64,000 bases of DNA from Leptospira barantonii (GCF_002811925.1 NZ_NPDS01000009.1:40001-104000); one strand, 5' to 3'; numbered from the stretch's first letter, positions 35,300 to 50,631 are shown. Notes: generated by a model from the letters alone, not told the origin. Translations and numbers: made by a program.

Positions 35300-36052
35300 C
35301 TACTTTTTTTGGGGAGGAATAGTTTTGGCGGACTGTTCCAAGGCGGACTTTAGTTTTTCAGAAAATTCTAATAAAGCCGTTCTGCCGAGCTGATTGAGTT
35401 GGTCTTCTCGGTTTCCTCGAAATCCGAGATAAGGCATGTAGATCAGCCAACCGACGATCGTACCGGAAGCCAAAACGAAGTTGCAGTCGGTTACGTTCGA
35501 TTCTATAGAATCCTCGAAATGAAAATTCAAAAGGTTCTCTTTTTTTTCGGAATGTAGAACATCGATATCGAGTTTCACGTTCGTTATGTTTCCGTAAAAA
35601 CAGGAATCGTCCGTCTTCAGTTCGAATCCTTTGACGAGAATCTTATATTTCTGATTCGTTTTGTAATCGTTTCTGTTTCGATCCAATTCTCTTGCGATGA
35701 TCGTGCCGACGGAGCCGTATTCGTTCTCCAACTTTTTCGGAGAAAGAAAGAATAGGGAGGGAATCCGATGTGCAAATGGTCCGTATTTGAGTTCGGGGGA
35801 TTCTTCGATTTCAAAATGCGGATTCGAATTCGGAACCGCAAGATGAAGAAACGTATCCAAGTTTCCCACATCGTATGCGTCCGTTCCTTTTTTGGGAATA
35901 TACACTCGTACGGAGATGCAGTTTAGAAACGAAAAAAGAATCAGGGAAAGGATCGAAACGGAAAGAAAGAAGTTTCGAAGTGAGGATTTAGTAATGGATT
36001 TATTTTGGAACATTAGAATATCGTAAATTTTAAATATTGGATTCATTTTCAA
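35300..36052 (-). CDS. Lipoprotein of unknown function
   Basis: 250 residues. Hydrophobic signal with FLNC (Cys45 from the first start). The start is unclear: a TTG at 36052 overlaps the preceding stop (TTGA), an ATG at 36046 and an ATG at 36013 are also possible. The mature part has no recognised family. It ends 13 bp before the HEGGH lipoprotein, so the two may be cotranscribed. Confidence 0.65.
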   Translation of the reverse strand: MKMNPIFKIYDILMFQNKSITKSSLRNFFLSVSILSLILFSFLNCISVRVYIPKKGTDAYDVGNLDTFLHLAVPNSNPHFEIEESPELKYGPFAHRIPSLFFLSPKKLENEYGSVGTIIARELDRNRNDYKTNQKYKILVKGFELKTDDSCFYGNITNVKLDIDVLHSEKKENLLNFHFEDSIESNVTDCNFVLASGTIVGWLIYMPYLGFRGNREDQLNQLGRTALLEFSEKLKSALEQSAKTIPPQKK

Positions 36053-36387
36053 GGAGAACCCTCCCGTTTCACCAAAGCGGTGATCGTAGTGCAGTAACCG
36101 GTTCCGATAAAACCGTAATACCAGGATTCTTCTAAGGTGATCTGCGAAAGAATTCCGTCCTTAGCTTGCGCGGAAATTTTCGAGTAGGCTTTTGCGAATC
36201 TTCCGTTGATTCCGATCGGAATAAAGAATAACAAAACGAATCCGCATTCTTTTGCATACGCGGGGTATGTGATCGTATTTTGATCCGGTTTGAATTTCTT
36301 TTGATTCTCGGGAATAAAAATCGGATCGGATATACAGGATACGGTCAAAGTCAACAAGAGGAGGGCGGTGAAAAATTTGGGATTCAT
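36049..36387 (-). CDS. Small TRL-like lipoprotein 1
   Basis: 112 residues from the ATG at 36387 (an extended frame to 36417 lacks a site). Lipobox TVSC (Cys18). The mature part resembles the next gene: CGF...FIPIGINGRFAKAYS..., ILSQITLEESWYYG, C, TITALV. Cys48 and Cys99 are spaced as in its neighbours. It is coupled to genes on both sides by ATGA/TTGA overlaps. Confidence 0.65.
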   Translation of the reverse strand: MNPKFFTALLLLTLTVSCISDPIFIPENQKKFKPDQNTITYPAYAKECGFVLLFFIPIGINGRFAKAYSKISAQAKDGILSQITLEESWYYGFIGTGYCTTITALVKREGSP

Positions 36388-36722
36388 TGGATCGCGTCTC
36401 CCGAAATGGTCATACACTGAGTGATTCCAAGCACAGCCCAGAACCAGGTTTCTTCGATGGTGATGTTTTTCAGTCCTTTCGCGCCCGGAATTTGTTGAAC
36501 CGCGTAGTTATAAGCACGTTCCACTTTCGAGTTTTGTTGGATGGGGAAAAAATAATACCAAGGAACCAGAACGCCTAAGAATCCGCAGGCGCTTCCTTGA
36601 ACTCTTCCGAGAGTTTTTTCTTCTCCCGTTAGAGGACGTTGGATGACCACGTGATCGGACGAACAGTTCGCGGTGAATAGAATGAATAAAACAAAAATAG
36701 AAAACGGAATTCGAAATTTCAT
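36384..36722 (-). CDS. Small TRL-like lipoprotein 2
   Basis: 112 residues, lipobox FTANC (Cys20). Paralogue of the preceding entry: CGFLGVLVPWYYFFPIQ, AYNYAVQQI, NITIEETWFWAVLG, QCMTISG (Cys46, Cys103). The pattern of a first Cys, an alpha/beta core, then I-x-x-I/V and a final C-x-x-I-x-G resembles the TRL-like family. Function unknown. ATGA overlap with the next gene. Confidence 0.65.
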   Translation of the reverse strand: MKFRIPFSIFVLFILFTANCSSDHVVIQRPLTGEEKTLGRVQGSACGFLGVLVPWYYFFPIQQNSKVERAYNYAVQQIPGAKGLKNITIEETWFWAVLGITQCMTISGDAIQ

Positions 36723-36805
36723 GAAATCACTCGGATCTGAAGTTTGAAGATCGTTTCGAATCCGGTAAAGTCATTTTTAATTCGGAAACGGAACGCTTTC
36801 GAATT

Positions 36806-37168
36806 TCATTCTCCCCAAACGACGATGCAGTTTTTGTAAAAGATAGGTCCTAAAAAACTGAAGGAAGAATAATCCACGACCGCAATCTTCTGTATTTCGA
36901 ATTCCTTCGCTATGTCCGCTACGCTGTTTTTCGGTCCTCGGAACGTCGCGTTGTAATAAAAAAGAGAAATCGCATACGTGCAACTTTCTCCTTTTCTCGA
37001 AACTTTTGCGGAAGAGATCATGTTTCCGTTCGTTTTGGAAAGAAGGTGTTGTGTGTTGTACGAAAATAAAAGCGCGGGTTCGGAGGTTGCGATACAACCC
37101 GAAAGAAGAATTCCCGCAAACGCAAGTAAGACGATTGCTGATTTTTGAATATTCAAAATTCTTTTCAT
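36806..37168 (-). CDS. Small TRL-like lipoprotein 3
   Basis: 120 residues, lipobox LLSGC (Cys25), from the ATG at 37168. Core: GESCTYAISLFYYN, NSVADIAKEFEIQKIAVVDY, FLGPIFYKNC-IVVWGE. This fits TRL-like lipoproteins (GxSC, A-rich helix, I-x-K-I/V-x-x-V-D, final C-x-I-V-x-G-E). Its ATG overlaps the stop of the next gene. Confidence 0.72.
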   Translation of the reverse strand: MKRILNIQKSAIVLLAFAGILLSGCIATSEPALLFSYNTQHLLSKTNGNMISSAKVSRKGESCTYAISLFYYNATFRGPKNSVADIAKEFEIQKIAVVDYSSFSFLGPIFYKNCIVVWGE

Positions 37169-37491
37169 TCTTTTTCTCCCGAAACGATCACACAATGGTT
37201 TCTGTAGACGATCGCGAGAATCTGAAGAACGCTATAGTCGATGATCGCGATTCTTTGAATTCCGTTCTTTTTGGCGACGCTACCCGCTCCCGCGTTTCCG
37301 AAACTAAAAAGCCCGAGTACGCTGTGAATACATCCTTCCGCGCTTACGTCCGACCGAACCTCGTTTGTGGGATTGATTTCTCCCGGATATTTATTGTGGG
37401 TAAATAAAAACCCTCCGACAGGACCGGCCGCACATCGGGTCAGTGAAAGAATAAAAAATAAGAGAAGCAGAATATTCAAAATTCGTTTCAT
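37165..37491 (-). CDS. Small TRL-like lipoprotein 4
   Basis: 108 residues, lipobox LTRC (Cys20). Core: EGCIHSVLGLFSFGNAG, SVAKKNGIQRIAIIDYS, IVYRNHC-VIVSGE, the same pattern as genes 3 and 5. The first seven residues (MKRILNI) and the DNA around the start are the same as in gene 3, so the two arose by duplication. ATGA overlap with gene 5. Confidence 0.72.
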   Translation of the reverse strand: MKRILNILLLLFFILSLTRCAAGPVGGFLFTHNKYPGEINPTNEVRSDVSAEGCIHSVLGLFSFGNAGAGSVAKKNGIQRIAIIDYSVLQILAIVYRNHCVIVSGEKE

Positions 37492-38042
37492 TCCGTTTCT
37501 CCTTCTTCGGATTCTTTTTTATCCACAACGGGCGTAGGGGCGGGAACCGAAGGGACGGATTTTTTTTCCTTCACTTCCTCGGAAACCTTGACGGCGGTTT
37601 GGGATTCTCCCCTGACGATCGTGCAGAAACTGTGATAGCCGATTCCTAAAACGGCGGTATGTTCGTATTCGATATGTGCAATTTTTTTAATATTCGCTTT
37701 TTGAGAAGCGCTTTGAATCGAGGAATCTCCCCAAGCAAAAAGAGCGAGAACGGATCTGGAACAGGATTCTCCTCTTTCCACTCCCTTTGCGTTCCCGATG
37801 ATCGTATTCGGGATCGATTCGTTGTGATAGATAAATCCGCCCTTATACCAAAGTTCGAAGGAAGGTCTTCCGTAAGCGGGCGTGGGATTTGTGTTCATCT
37901 CTTCGGGACCCACGGGAGAATTGAGGACGTTGATCCCCGTGCAGGAAACGAAGTTCCAAAGAAAACTTAAAACCAGGATTCGAATCCAAACTCCGAGAAT
38001 CGGAATTCGAAATCGATTAGGACGTTGAATCTGCAATATCAT
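37488..38042 (-). CDS. TRL-like lipoprotein 5, with C-terminal tail
   Basis: 184 residues from the ATG at 38042, preceded by a clear GGAGG. Lipobox FVSC (Cys34). Core: GESCSRSVLALFAWGDSS, SASQKANIKKIAHIEYE, HSFC-TIVRGES, the best TRL-like match of the five. The last ~40 residues are a charged, Pro-containing tail without secondary-structure hints. First gene of the array, on the upstream side. Confidence 0.78.
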   Translation of the reverse strand: MILQIQRPNRFRIPILGVWIRILVLSFLWNFVSCTGINVLNSPVGPEEMNTNPTPAYGRPSFELWYKGGFIYHNESIPNTIIGNAKGVERGESCSRSVLALFAWGDSSIQSASQKANIKKIAHIEYEHTAVLGIGYHSFCTIVRGESQTAVKVSEEVKEKKSVPSVPAPTPVVDKKESEEGETE

Positions 38043-38125
38043 AAATCCTCCGCTTACTTTCTTATAGTTCGCCCTTCGAGTGTTTGCCGACACAAAATCC
38101 CGTTTTTTCTAAAAAAAGTGGAATG

Positions 38126-39331
<1,206 letters not shown>

Positions 39332-39332
39332 G

Positions 39333-41471
<2,139 letters not shown>

Positions 41472-41501
41472 AATTTTCTAAATTAGAATTTCTTAAAATA
41501 G

Positions 41502-41535
41502 AAGGCTCTTTCGCGAAAGCGGGAGGGCCTTTTTT
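41502..41535 (+). terminator. Intrinsic terminator of hppA
   Basis: AAGGCTCTTTCGC and GCGGGAGGGCCTT form a 13-bp stem with GAAA loop (three G-T pairs), then a T-run. Confidence 0.85.
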
Positions 41536-41539
41536 ATTG

Positions 41540-41790
41540 GCGGGGAGTTTGGAAAAGTTTGGGCGCCTCCTTCCGATTTTCAATCGGAAAGACCGGGCTC
41601 GTCGCGACTCCACTTCGTTTCGGTCGTTCCGACTGTATTAACTCAAACTCACTCTCTACGGGTCGTTCGTTAATGCATCGCTTTGATCCCTGGCGCGGGA
41701 TCCGTAGAAGAGCTTCGCCGCTGAGTTTCCCGCGGGGATTTGTTTTGTGGATGTATGGTTACGCTTCCCTTTAAAGTAGGATTGAACGAC
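41540..41790. repeat. GC-rich intergenic element, candidate dispersed repeat
   Basis: A GC-rich island of ~250 bp in a 390-bp gap, with TTCCGATT / AATCGGAA hairpin near 41572-41590 and the segments CGTCGCGACTCCACTTCG and GGGTCGTTCGTTAATGCATC. From memory, similar text recurs between genes in Leptospira; not verified here. A 71-codon frame inside looks like non-coding composition. Confidence 0.4.
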
Positions 41791-41870
41791 GGTTTTCTGA
41801 AATTAAATTCTAATATCTCAAATTACAATGTTCAAGGTTGAGTTTGCGTTTCGCGATCATTAGTAAAAAA

Positions 41871-41898
41871 TTGACGATACCGAATAGAATTCTATTCT
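41871..41898 (+). promoter_or_regulatory. Candidate sigma-70 promoter for the following lipoprotein
   Basis: TTGACG, 16-nt spacer, TATTCT, ~30 bp upstream of the AAGGAA ribosome site. Confidence 0.4.
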
Positions 41899-41928
41899 TG
41901 CCGGAAGTTTATTTAAGGAAATGTAAAT

Positions 41929-42744
41929 ATGAAGATATTTATTATAATATTACAGTTTACGATATTGTTAAGCTGTTCTAGAAATTTTGTACGCCCTGCA
42001 AAGGTGGCGGATTTGAACTCTATCATAAATAAAATTGATCCGAAAAAAGTTGCCTTAGTCGGATTTTATCCGTTTAGAGAGGTATTTACTGGAAGGGAAG
42101 GAAATACATCGCATTACGAAGCCATATTGAATTATCAACAAGATTTTAAAATTCATTTAAAGGAATTCGGCACCCCGATTCAAAATATCAAAGAGACGGG
42201 AATGAATCATGGTGTATCTAAGACAAAGGTGAATGAATTTTGTTCGAACTACATGGAGTTGGTCAAAAGAAGCGGATTGCCCGAAATTTCGCACGTCGTA
42301 AAAATAAAGGTTAATGCAGAAGGTAGTAAGACGACTTACGATTGTGAATTAAAGAAGCGGGATGTAAAATATTACGTTGTTGGAATATTGGGTCCGCCGT
42401 TTTATAAGACTGGAAAATTAAATCCCATAAAAGCATATCCAACTTTATTATTGGCGCTACCAACATTATTTACGATTCCTTTGTGGGCAGAGTCAGACAC
42501 TGAAACAACAATATTGGTATATGATGAAAATTTAAATCTATTGAAAAGATGGGAAGACGTAAGCACCTATCAGATCACGTTTGCATGGTGGAATCCGGCC
42601 AGAGAAGGAGAGGGTAATGAATTTACCCAACCTACGGAAGCCGAAAGAAACAAAAGAGAAGCGAATAAGATAGAATTATACCAGCCGATGTTAACGGAAT
42701 TTCAACAAGAATTTTATACTTCGATTACCCAAACTAAGAAATAG
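41929..42744 (+). CDS. AT-rich lipoprotein, unknown
   Basis: 271 residues with lipobox LLSC (Cys16). It is markedly more AT-rich than its neighbours and uses more AAA, ATA and TTA codons, so it may be acquired or under different constraints. A hydrophobic stretch (~180-198) ends PLWAESDTETTILVYDENLNLL, as in some spirochaete lipoproteins with a mid-protein membrane-like segment. No family recognised. Confidence 0.75.
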   Translation: MKIFIIILQFTILLSCSRNFVRPAKVADLNSIINKIDPKKVALVGFYPFREVFTGREGNTSHYEAILNYQQDFKIHLKEFGTPIQNIKETGMNHGVSKTKVNEFCSNYMELVKRSGLPEISHVVKIKVNAEGSKTTYDCELKKRDVKYYVVGILGPPFYKTGKLNPIKAYPTLLLALPTLFTIPLWAESDTETTILVYDENLNLLKRWEDVSTYQITFAWWNPAREGEGNEFTQPTEAERNKREANKIELYQPMLTEFQQEFYTSITQTKK

Positions 42745-42903
42745 AATTATATATTTATTAGTTGGATTGACCACATTGCAGTATTGCCGCTGGATCGTTC
42801 AGGTGTAGAAGAGGAATTTTTGTTGGAGGTACGACAAAATTTGCGCGGATTTATTTTGGTTTACGAAAGCCGAATTTTCTGCTAAAGGGAATTAGCAATT
42901 TTC

Positions 42904-42983
42904 TCCCACCACCTCGCCCCACCACCCAAAATCAGGGTGGGGCGATCGTTTTTACAATAAGATCGTCGGAACTCCGACAAAGT
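42904..42983. repeat. Dispersed repeat copy 1 (41-bp core plus GTCGGAACTCCGAC palindrome)
   Basis: Core 42904-42944 contains the hairpin CGCCCCACC / GGTGGGGCG; the same core, with one change, is at 44135-44175. It is followed by a perfect palindrome GTCGGA-AC-TCCGAC at 42965-42978. Confidence 0.8.
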
Positions 42984-43052
42984 TTGGTTTTCGATGATTC
43001 TTTCCTACTTTCTTCTTGCCAGTTTTCAAAAACCACGATCACCTTCAACGTT

Positions 43053-44033
43053 ATGATTCTCCGTTCTTTTTTGATCCCTGTCGTAATTTCGGTTTTGTAT
43101 GCCTTGGCCGTGCAGTATTGTTTTCGAATCGAATCCTTAAAGGAACTAGGGCTCGGAATGACTTACGGAGGAATTTTTATTCTTCCCTTTTTAATCGGAG
43201 TGATCTCTTCCTATAGCGTCGAAAGAACAAAACCCCGATCCGTTTTGTTCCATATATTCTTTCCTTGGCTACCGACGATCGTTTCCATGTTCTTTGCGCT
43301 TATAGTCAATTTTGAAGGAATGATTTGTCTCATCATGGGTCTTCCCATTTATCTCGTCTTATCGAGTTTAGGCGGGCTTGCGGTTGCGATTTGGTTTTAT
43401 ATCTTTCCCGAGAACAGAACAAATCTGCTTGCCGTTTTCGGAATTCTTTCTCTTCCACTTGTGACCGGATATTTCGAAACCTATTGGGATTTGCCGAATG
43501 AAATTCGTTTTGTAGAAACGAGGATTGAAATCGATTCCACACCTGAAAAAATTTGGAAGAACATCATTCGCATTCGAGAGCTTGAAAAAACCGAGGACGG
43601 ATTTTTTTATTCGATGGGATTTCCGCGACCGGTAGAAGCGACTCTTTCTAAGGAAGGAATCGGAGGAATTCGAGAAGCCAAGTTCGAGAAAGGACTGGTT
43701 TTTTACGAAACGATCACCGAATGGGACCCTCAACACAGATTGAAGTTCGAGATCCAAGCCGATCCGAATCTAACTCCCTTGACCACATTGGATCCTCACG
43801 TTGTGCCCGGCGGAATCTATTTCGACGCGTTGCAGGGAGAATATGAATTAGAATATAATAAAACTCTAAAAAATAATGGAAAACAAAACGTCGTTCTTCA
43901 TTTGAGAAGTAAATACCGTCTATCCACTCGCTTTAATTTTTACGCGTCTCTTTGGGGTGATTTTCTGATGAGGGATATTCAAAATTCTATTTTAAGAATT
44001 TTGAAACGGAGAATAGAGGGCGGGCCAGAGTGA
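43053..44033 (+). CDS. Membrane protein with C-terminal SRPBCC (START/polyketide-cyclase-like) domain
   Basis: 326 residues from the ATG at 43053. Four hydrophobic helices (about 5-25, 35-57, 70-95 and 100-125) are followed by a ligand-binding SRPBCC fold (IRFVETRIEIDSTPEKIWKNI start, then RLKFEIQ, LHLRSKYRLSTRF, final FLMRDIQNSILRILKRR). Such a layout is seen in uncharacterised membrane START proteins. The gene is flanked on both sides by near-identical 41-bp repeats, 1.23 kb apart. Confidence 0.75.
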   Translation: MILRSFLIPVVISVLYALAVQYCFRIESLKELGLGMTYGGIFILPFLIGVISSYSVERTKPRSVLFHIFFPWLPTIVSMFFALIVNFEGMICLIMGLPIYLVLSSLGGLAVAIWFYIFPENRTNLLAVFGILSLPLVTGYFETYWDLPNEIRFVETRIEIDSTPEKIWKNIIRIRELEKTEDGFFYSMGFPRPVEATLSKEGIGGIREAKFEKGLVFYETITEWDPQHRLKFEIQADPNLTPLTTLDPHVVPGGIYFDALQGEYELEYNKTLKNNGKQNVVLHLRSKYRLSTRFNFYASLWGDFLMRDIQNSILRILKRRIEGGPE

Positions 44034-44052
44034 GAATCGTCTGAATCAAAAA

Positions 44053-44066
44053 GTAGGAACTCCTAC
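44053..44066. repeat. Perfect palindrome GTAGGA-AC-TCCTAC
   Basis: Same form as 42965-42978, with a compensated pair change (GTCGGA-TCCGAC to GTAGGA-TCCTAC). Confidence 0.7.
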
Positions 44067-44134
44067 ATTTTAAGGGTGGTAAATTCTACTTGCGAAGAGT
44101 ATGATTTTCTGATATAGAAAAAATTCGGAACCTT

Positions 44135-44207
44135 TCCCACCACCTCACCCCACCACCCAAAATCAGGGTGGGGCGCGATTCCGGAAAAAATCGTCGGCCT
44201 CCTACAA
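44135..44207. repeat. Dispersed repeat copy 2 (41-bp core)
   Basis: Core 44135-44175, one mismatch to 42904-42944; ends in a degenerate GTCGGCCTCCTAC. Confidence 0.8.
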
Positions 44208-44212
44208 CCTTC

Positions 44213-45472
44213 CTAGATCAAACCCTTGATCTCCTCATACAACCTTCTCGCCGCACCTCGACCGGATTGAACAAATTCACGGTTGTTCTTTCGAATTGTC
44301 GCAAGTTCCTTCTCCGAAAGATTCAAAATTTTGAATATATCTTCAGCGTTCGAGACAACAAACAAACCGCCCATTTTCTGCAAAATCGTCGCTTCGGGAG
44401 AATTCGAAATCTTAGGACCGGTCATCAAGGGCAAACCGAAAGTGGCGGGTTCCAACACGTTGTGAACTCGATTGTGGAGAGCGCCTCCGACATACGCGAA
44501 GTCCGCGGCCTGATACGCAAATGCCAAAACACCTAACACGTCGAATACGATCGTTTGGGCGGACATGGTTTCATACGGAGTCGACGTCCAAGTTTGATAG
44601 GAAATCTTCGCGTCCTGGAGACGGTGCTCGATGGAAATAATCCGATCCGGAGAAGTTTTGTGCGGAAAAATCCAAAACGCGAACTCGTTTAACAAATTCG
44701 GATTTTCTTTACGGATGAGCGTGTGCAGAGACACGATCAATTCTTCGCAAGGTTCGTAAGTGGATGCGAATAGAATGATTTTTGAATATGGATAATTCTT
44801 AGGTTTTTTGAATTCTTTTTTGTTGTCCTCGATTTTTTTGAGAACGGTGTCGAATCTTGTGTCGCCCAAAACTTTGACCGGAACATTCTCCGGAACGAGC
44901 GCGCGAAACGCGTCATAAAAGGATTCATGAGAAGGATAAATTCCGTCCAGATGTCGAAACACAGCTCGGGTCAATCTTCCCATAAAACCGTCCTTACGAC
45001 TTCCGATCACCGCAGAACCCAACACGACCTTGGTGCCGAATCTTTTAGAAGCCAAAATCAGATTCGGCCAAGTGTCCCAAGCCATCAAAACTAAAACCTT
45101 GGGATGAAAATGAGAAAAGATCCAATCGTAAGCGAACGGAGTATCGATCGGAAGACGAAAGGTTTCATCGGCGGGAAACGCCTCAAGTTGAGAATCCCTT
45201 ACGCTGTCCGAAAAAACGGATTGGATCAAAAATGCGGAAGGATCGTTCTTACGAAATTCCAAGGCCAAGGCCCTGCACTGATCGAGTTCTCCCACGGACG
45301 CGGCGTGTAGCCAGATCGTATGTTTACCGGAAAGATCCAAGGGTTTGGAAAGAATTCTTTTCCGATCCGCGGAACGTTTTCCTAAAAAACGCCTTACCGA
45401 CGGAAATAAGAGAATGATCGGAACGATAAAGACGAGAAGAAAGATCGTCAGGATTTGATAGAGAAAAATCAT
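44213..45472 (-). CDS. waaA: 3-deoxy-D-manno-octulosonic acid transferase
   Basis: Adds Kdo to lipid A, anchored in the inner membrane by an N-terminal helix (residues 5-25). Family motifs: LHAASVGELDQCRA with the catalytic Glu, VLMAWDTWPN, VLGDTRFD, and the C-terminal donor-site segment VGGALHNRVHNVLEPATFGLPLMTGP. 419 residues, the usual size. It ends just after the second dispersed repeat. It starts a divergent pair with the HAD gene, overlapping its start region by a few bp. Confidence 0.95.
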   Translation of the reverse strand: MIFLYQILTIFLLVFIVPIILLFPSVRRFLGKRSADRKRILSKPLDLSGKHTIWLHAASVGELDQCRALALEFRKNDPSAFLIQSVFSDSVRDSQLEAFPADETFRLPIDTPFAYDWIFSHFHPKVLVLMAWDTWPNLILASKRFGTKVVLGSAVIGSRKDGFMGRLTRAVFRHLDGIYPSHESFYDAFRALVPENVPVKVLGDTRFDTVLKKIEDNKKEFKKPKNYPYSKIILFASTYEPCEELIVSLHTLIRKENPNLLNEFAFWIFPHKTSPDRIISIEHRLQDAKISYQTWTSTPYETMSAQTIVFDVLGVLAFAYQAADFAYVGGALHNRVHNVLEPATFGLPLMTGPKISNSPEATILQKMGGLFVVSNAEDIFKILNLSEKELATIRKNNREFVQSGRGAARRLYEEIKGLI

Positions 45473-45478
45473 AGGTTT

Positions 45479-46067
<589 letters not shown>

Positions 46068-46096
<29 letters not shown>

Positions 46097-46838
46097 TTTC
46101 CGCGCCCGGATAGGCTTCGTCCCTCGTATCCACGAGAATTCCCATCCGATCCAGATAAAAAACGAATTCTCCCTTTTTCTGAAACGGACCGGGGATCAAT
46201 CGAATCTCCGCGATCTCGAACGGATAACGAAGACTTCGATTCAACCTCGTATTTCTGTCCGGGATCTCCAATTTCTTTTCGATTCTTTTCCAACCGTCAA
46301 AACTCAAATCTCCCAGATCCAGAACGATCTCCTTCGACTTATGTTGATGGAGAATCAATTCGAGCCTCGCGTTTTGAGAAGAAGCGCTCATCCAAAAAAA
46401 GATTCTTGTAGGGGTTCCGATCGGAAGTCGGATCTTTTCTTTGGGACGAATTACGATATGTGCGTGTTTCGGATTTTCAAAAAAGGTCTGAACCATCATC
46501 GACCGATAGTCGTTTGCCGGAGAGAGAGTAGGATACGATTCTCTTTCCTTTTTGAAGGCGGAGTTCTCGGGAACGAGCGCGTTAAATCGAATCTCGTTTA
46601 AAAAAGAAACCCCTCTGTAAATTTCCCAGGGCCTTTCTCCGTCGAAAGAATCCACAAGAAAAAGATTGTATTGCTTCCAATCCGAGAGTATCTTTTCTAA
46701 AATCAGAACCCGGCTGATTTCGTCCTCGTCTCGTTTGACGGGAGCGGAGCGAAGGTCGGTCGTAGATCCGACAAAACCCAATGCGGAAGCCAAAACACAA
46801 ACCGCGGTCAAAACTCGGACGTAAAACAAGGCTCTCAC
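46068..46838 (-). CDS. FlaA-like (flagellar filament outer-layer family) exported protein
   Basis: 256 residues with a signal peptide (VLTAVCVLASALG). The mature part has the plan of spirochaete FlaA: FLVDSFDGERPWEI near the N-terminus, ARLELILHQHKSKEIVLDLGDLSFDGWKRIEKKLEIPD in the middle (split by the FDGWK motif), and FEIAEIRLIP...GEFVFYLDRMGILVD near the end. It is not next to other flagellar genes and is probably an orphan paralogue of FlaA1/FlaA2. Localisation to the periplasmic sheath is inferred. Confidence 0.6.
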
Positions 46839-46907
46839 AGGATTCTATTCGGAGAAAATGAGACTTAAAAACAGAGGAAAAAACCGATATTGTAAACAGG
46901 TGCAAAC

Positions 46908-47627
<720 letters not shown>

Positions 47628-47628
47628 C

Positions 47629-48297
47629 ATGGGAATCCGGGAACGTTATCAAGAAATCAACGAAGAGTTAAAAAAACTCAGACCCGCAAACCCTCCCGTT
47701 CTCATCGCAGTCTCCAAATTTCAGCCCTTGGAAAAAGTAAAGGAAGCGATCGAAGGCGGAGTATCACACTTCGGAGAAAATCGAATCCAGGAAGGGCTTG
47801 AAAAATTCTCGTCTTGGATCGGCGAAAAAAATTCTTCCCTGGTTCTGCATCATATCGGACCGGTTCAGAGTGGGACCTTGCGGAAATTATTCTCGGGTTA
47901 TTCTTACGCGCACGGAGTCGGATCGCTCGCGACCGTAAACGAACTGCTTGCAAGAGCGGAGAAAGAACAAAAACAAATCCGTTATTTTCTTCAGGCGAAC
48001 CTAACCGGAGAAAATTCGAAACACGGTTTCGAAAAAAAAGAACTGATCGCCGCGCTCGAAAAAAAAGAAAGTCTATCCAACACATTTTGTAAACTCGAAG
48101 GAATGATGGTTATGGGTCCCTCGGACGGAGATCCGATCGGAACCAGAAACGTTTTTCGGGAACTCTCTCAAATTAGAAAGGATTATTTACCCGAGGGAAA
48201 ACTTTCGATGGGAATGTCCGGAGATTATAGGATCGCAGTAGAAGAGGGAAGCGATTTTGTACGAGTGGGAAGCGCTATTTTTGGAGAAAGGAATTGA
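47629..48297 (+). CDS. yggS: YggS family pyridoxal-phosphate homeostasis protein
   Basis: 222 residues, single-domain fold III PLP-binding protein: LIAVSKFQP carries the PLP-Lys, HFGENRIQEGL, HHIGPVQSGTLR, and the C-terminal MGMSGDYRIAVEEGSDFVRVGSAIFG. Members keep PLP and amino-acid pools in balance. The pair yggS-proC is a common bacterial arrangement, as here. Confidence 0.95.
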   Translation: MGIRERYQEINEELKKLRPANPPVLIAVSKFQPLEKVKEAIEGGVSHFGENRIQEGLEKFSSWIGEKNSSLVLHHIGPVQSGTLRKLFSGYSYAHGVGSLATVNELLARAEKEQKQIRYFLQANLTGENSKHGFEKKELIAALEKKESLSNTFCKLEGMMVMGPSDGDPIGTRNVFRELSQIRKDYLPEGKLSMGMSGDYRIAVEEGSDFVRVGSAIFGERN

Positions 48298-48298
48298 T

Positions 48299-49072
<774 letters not shown>

Positions 49073-49100
49073 AAAGAAAATCCGTAGTCTCATTCTATAG

Positions 49101-49129
49101 AATAGGATTCTAAAATGAAGAATCCTATT
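49101..49129 (+). terminator. Hairpin after proC
   Basis: AATAGGATTC / GAATCCTATT, perfect 10-bp stem with 9-nt loop; only a weak T-run follows. Confidence 0.5.
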
Positions 49130-49299
49130 AGTGCTTTATGATTAGTCCGCCTAACGAGAATAGTCTAACGCGAATCTGCGAGTAAATATTCACGTTCTAA
49201 AAATAAAAAAGATAGCAAACTTCTTATAATACGAAGTTATATGGGAAAACAACTCTTGGATTTAAAATTTATCTTGAAAAGAAAGAGGGAAGGATTAAA

Positions 49300-49380
<81 letters not shown>

Positions 49381-49572
49381 CTTAAGGTCAGTATTCGTGA
49401 AGAACCTTCGAAAGCAAGAATAAATCGACAAAAAGAATTGATTTTTAAAGAAAAATTGGTCTGATAACCTCTTAAAGAGAATCAGTTCGAATGAAAAAAA
49501 GCGTCGAATCAAACTCGACCACAAATTGGAAAAAACTCCCTTAGTATCTACAGAGACCGGAGAACCAACCGA

Positions 49573-50631
<1,059 letters not shown>

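Noticed and set aside
41559..41774. 71-codon frame in the GC-rich island
   Set aside because: Composition is that of a repeat element, no ribosome site, residues rich in Arg/Ser with no recognisable pattern.
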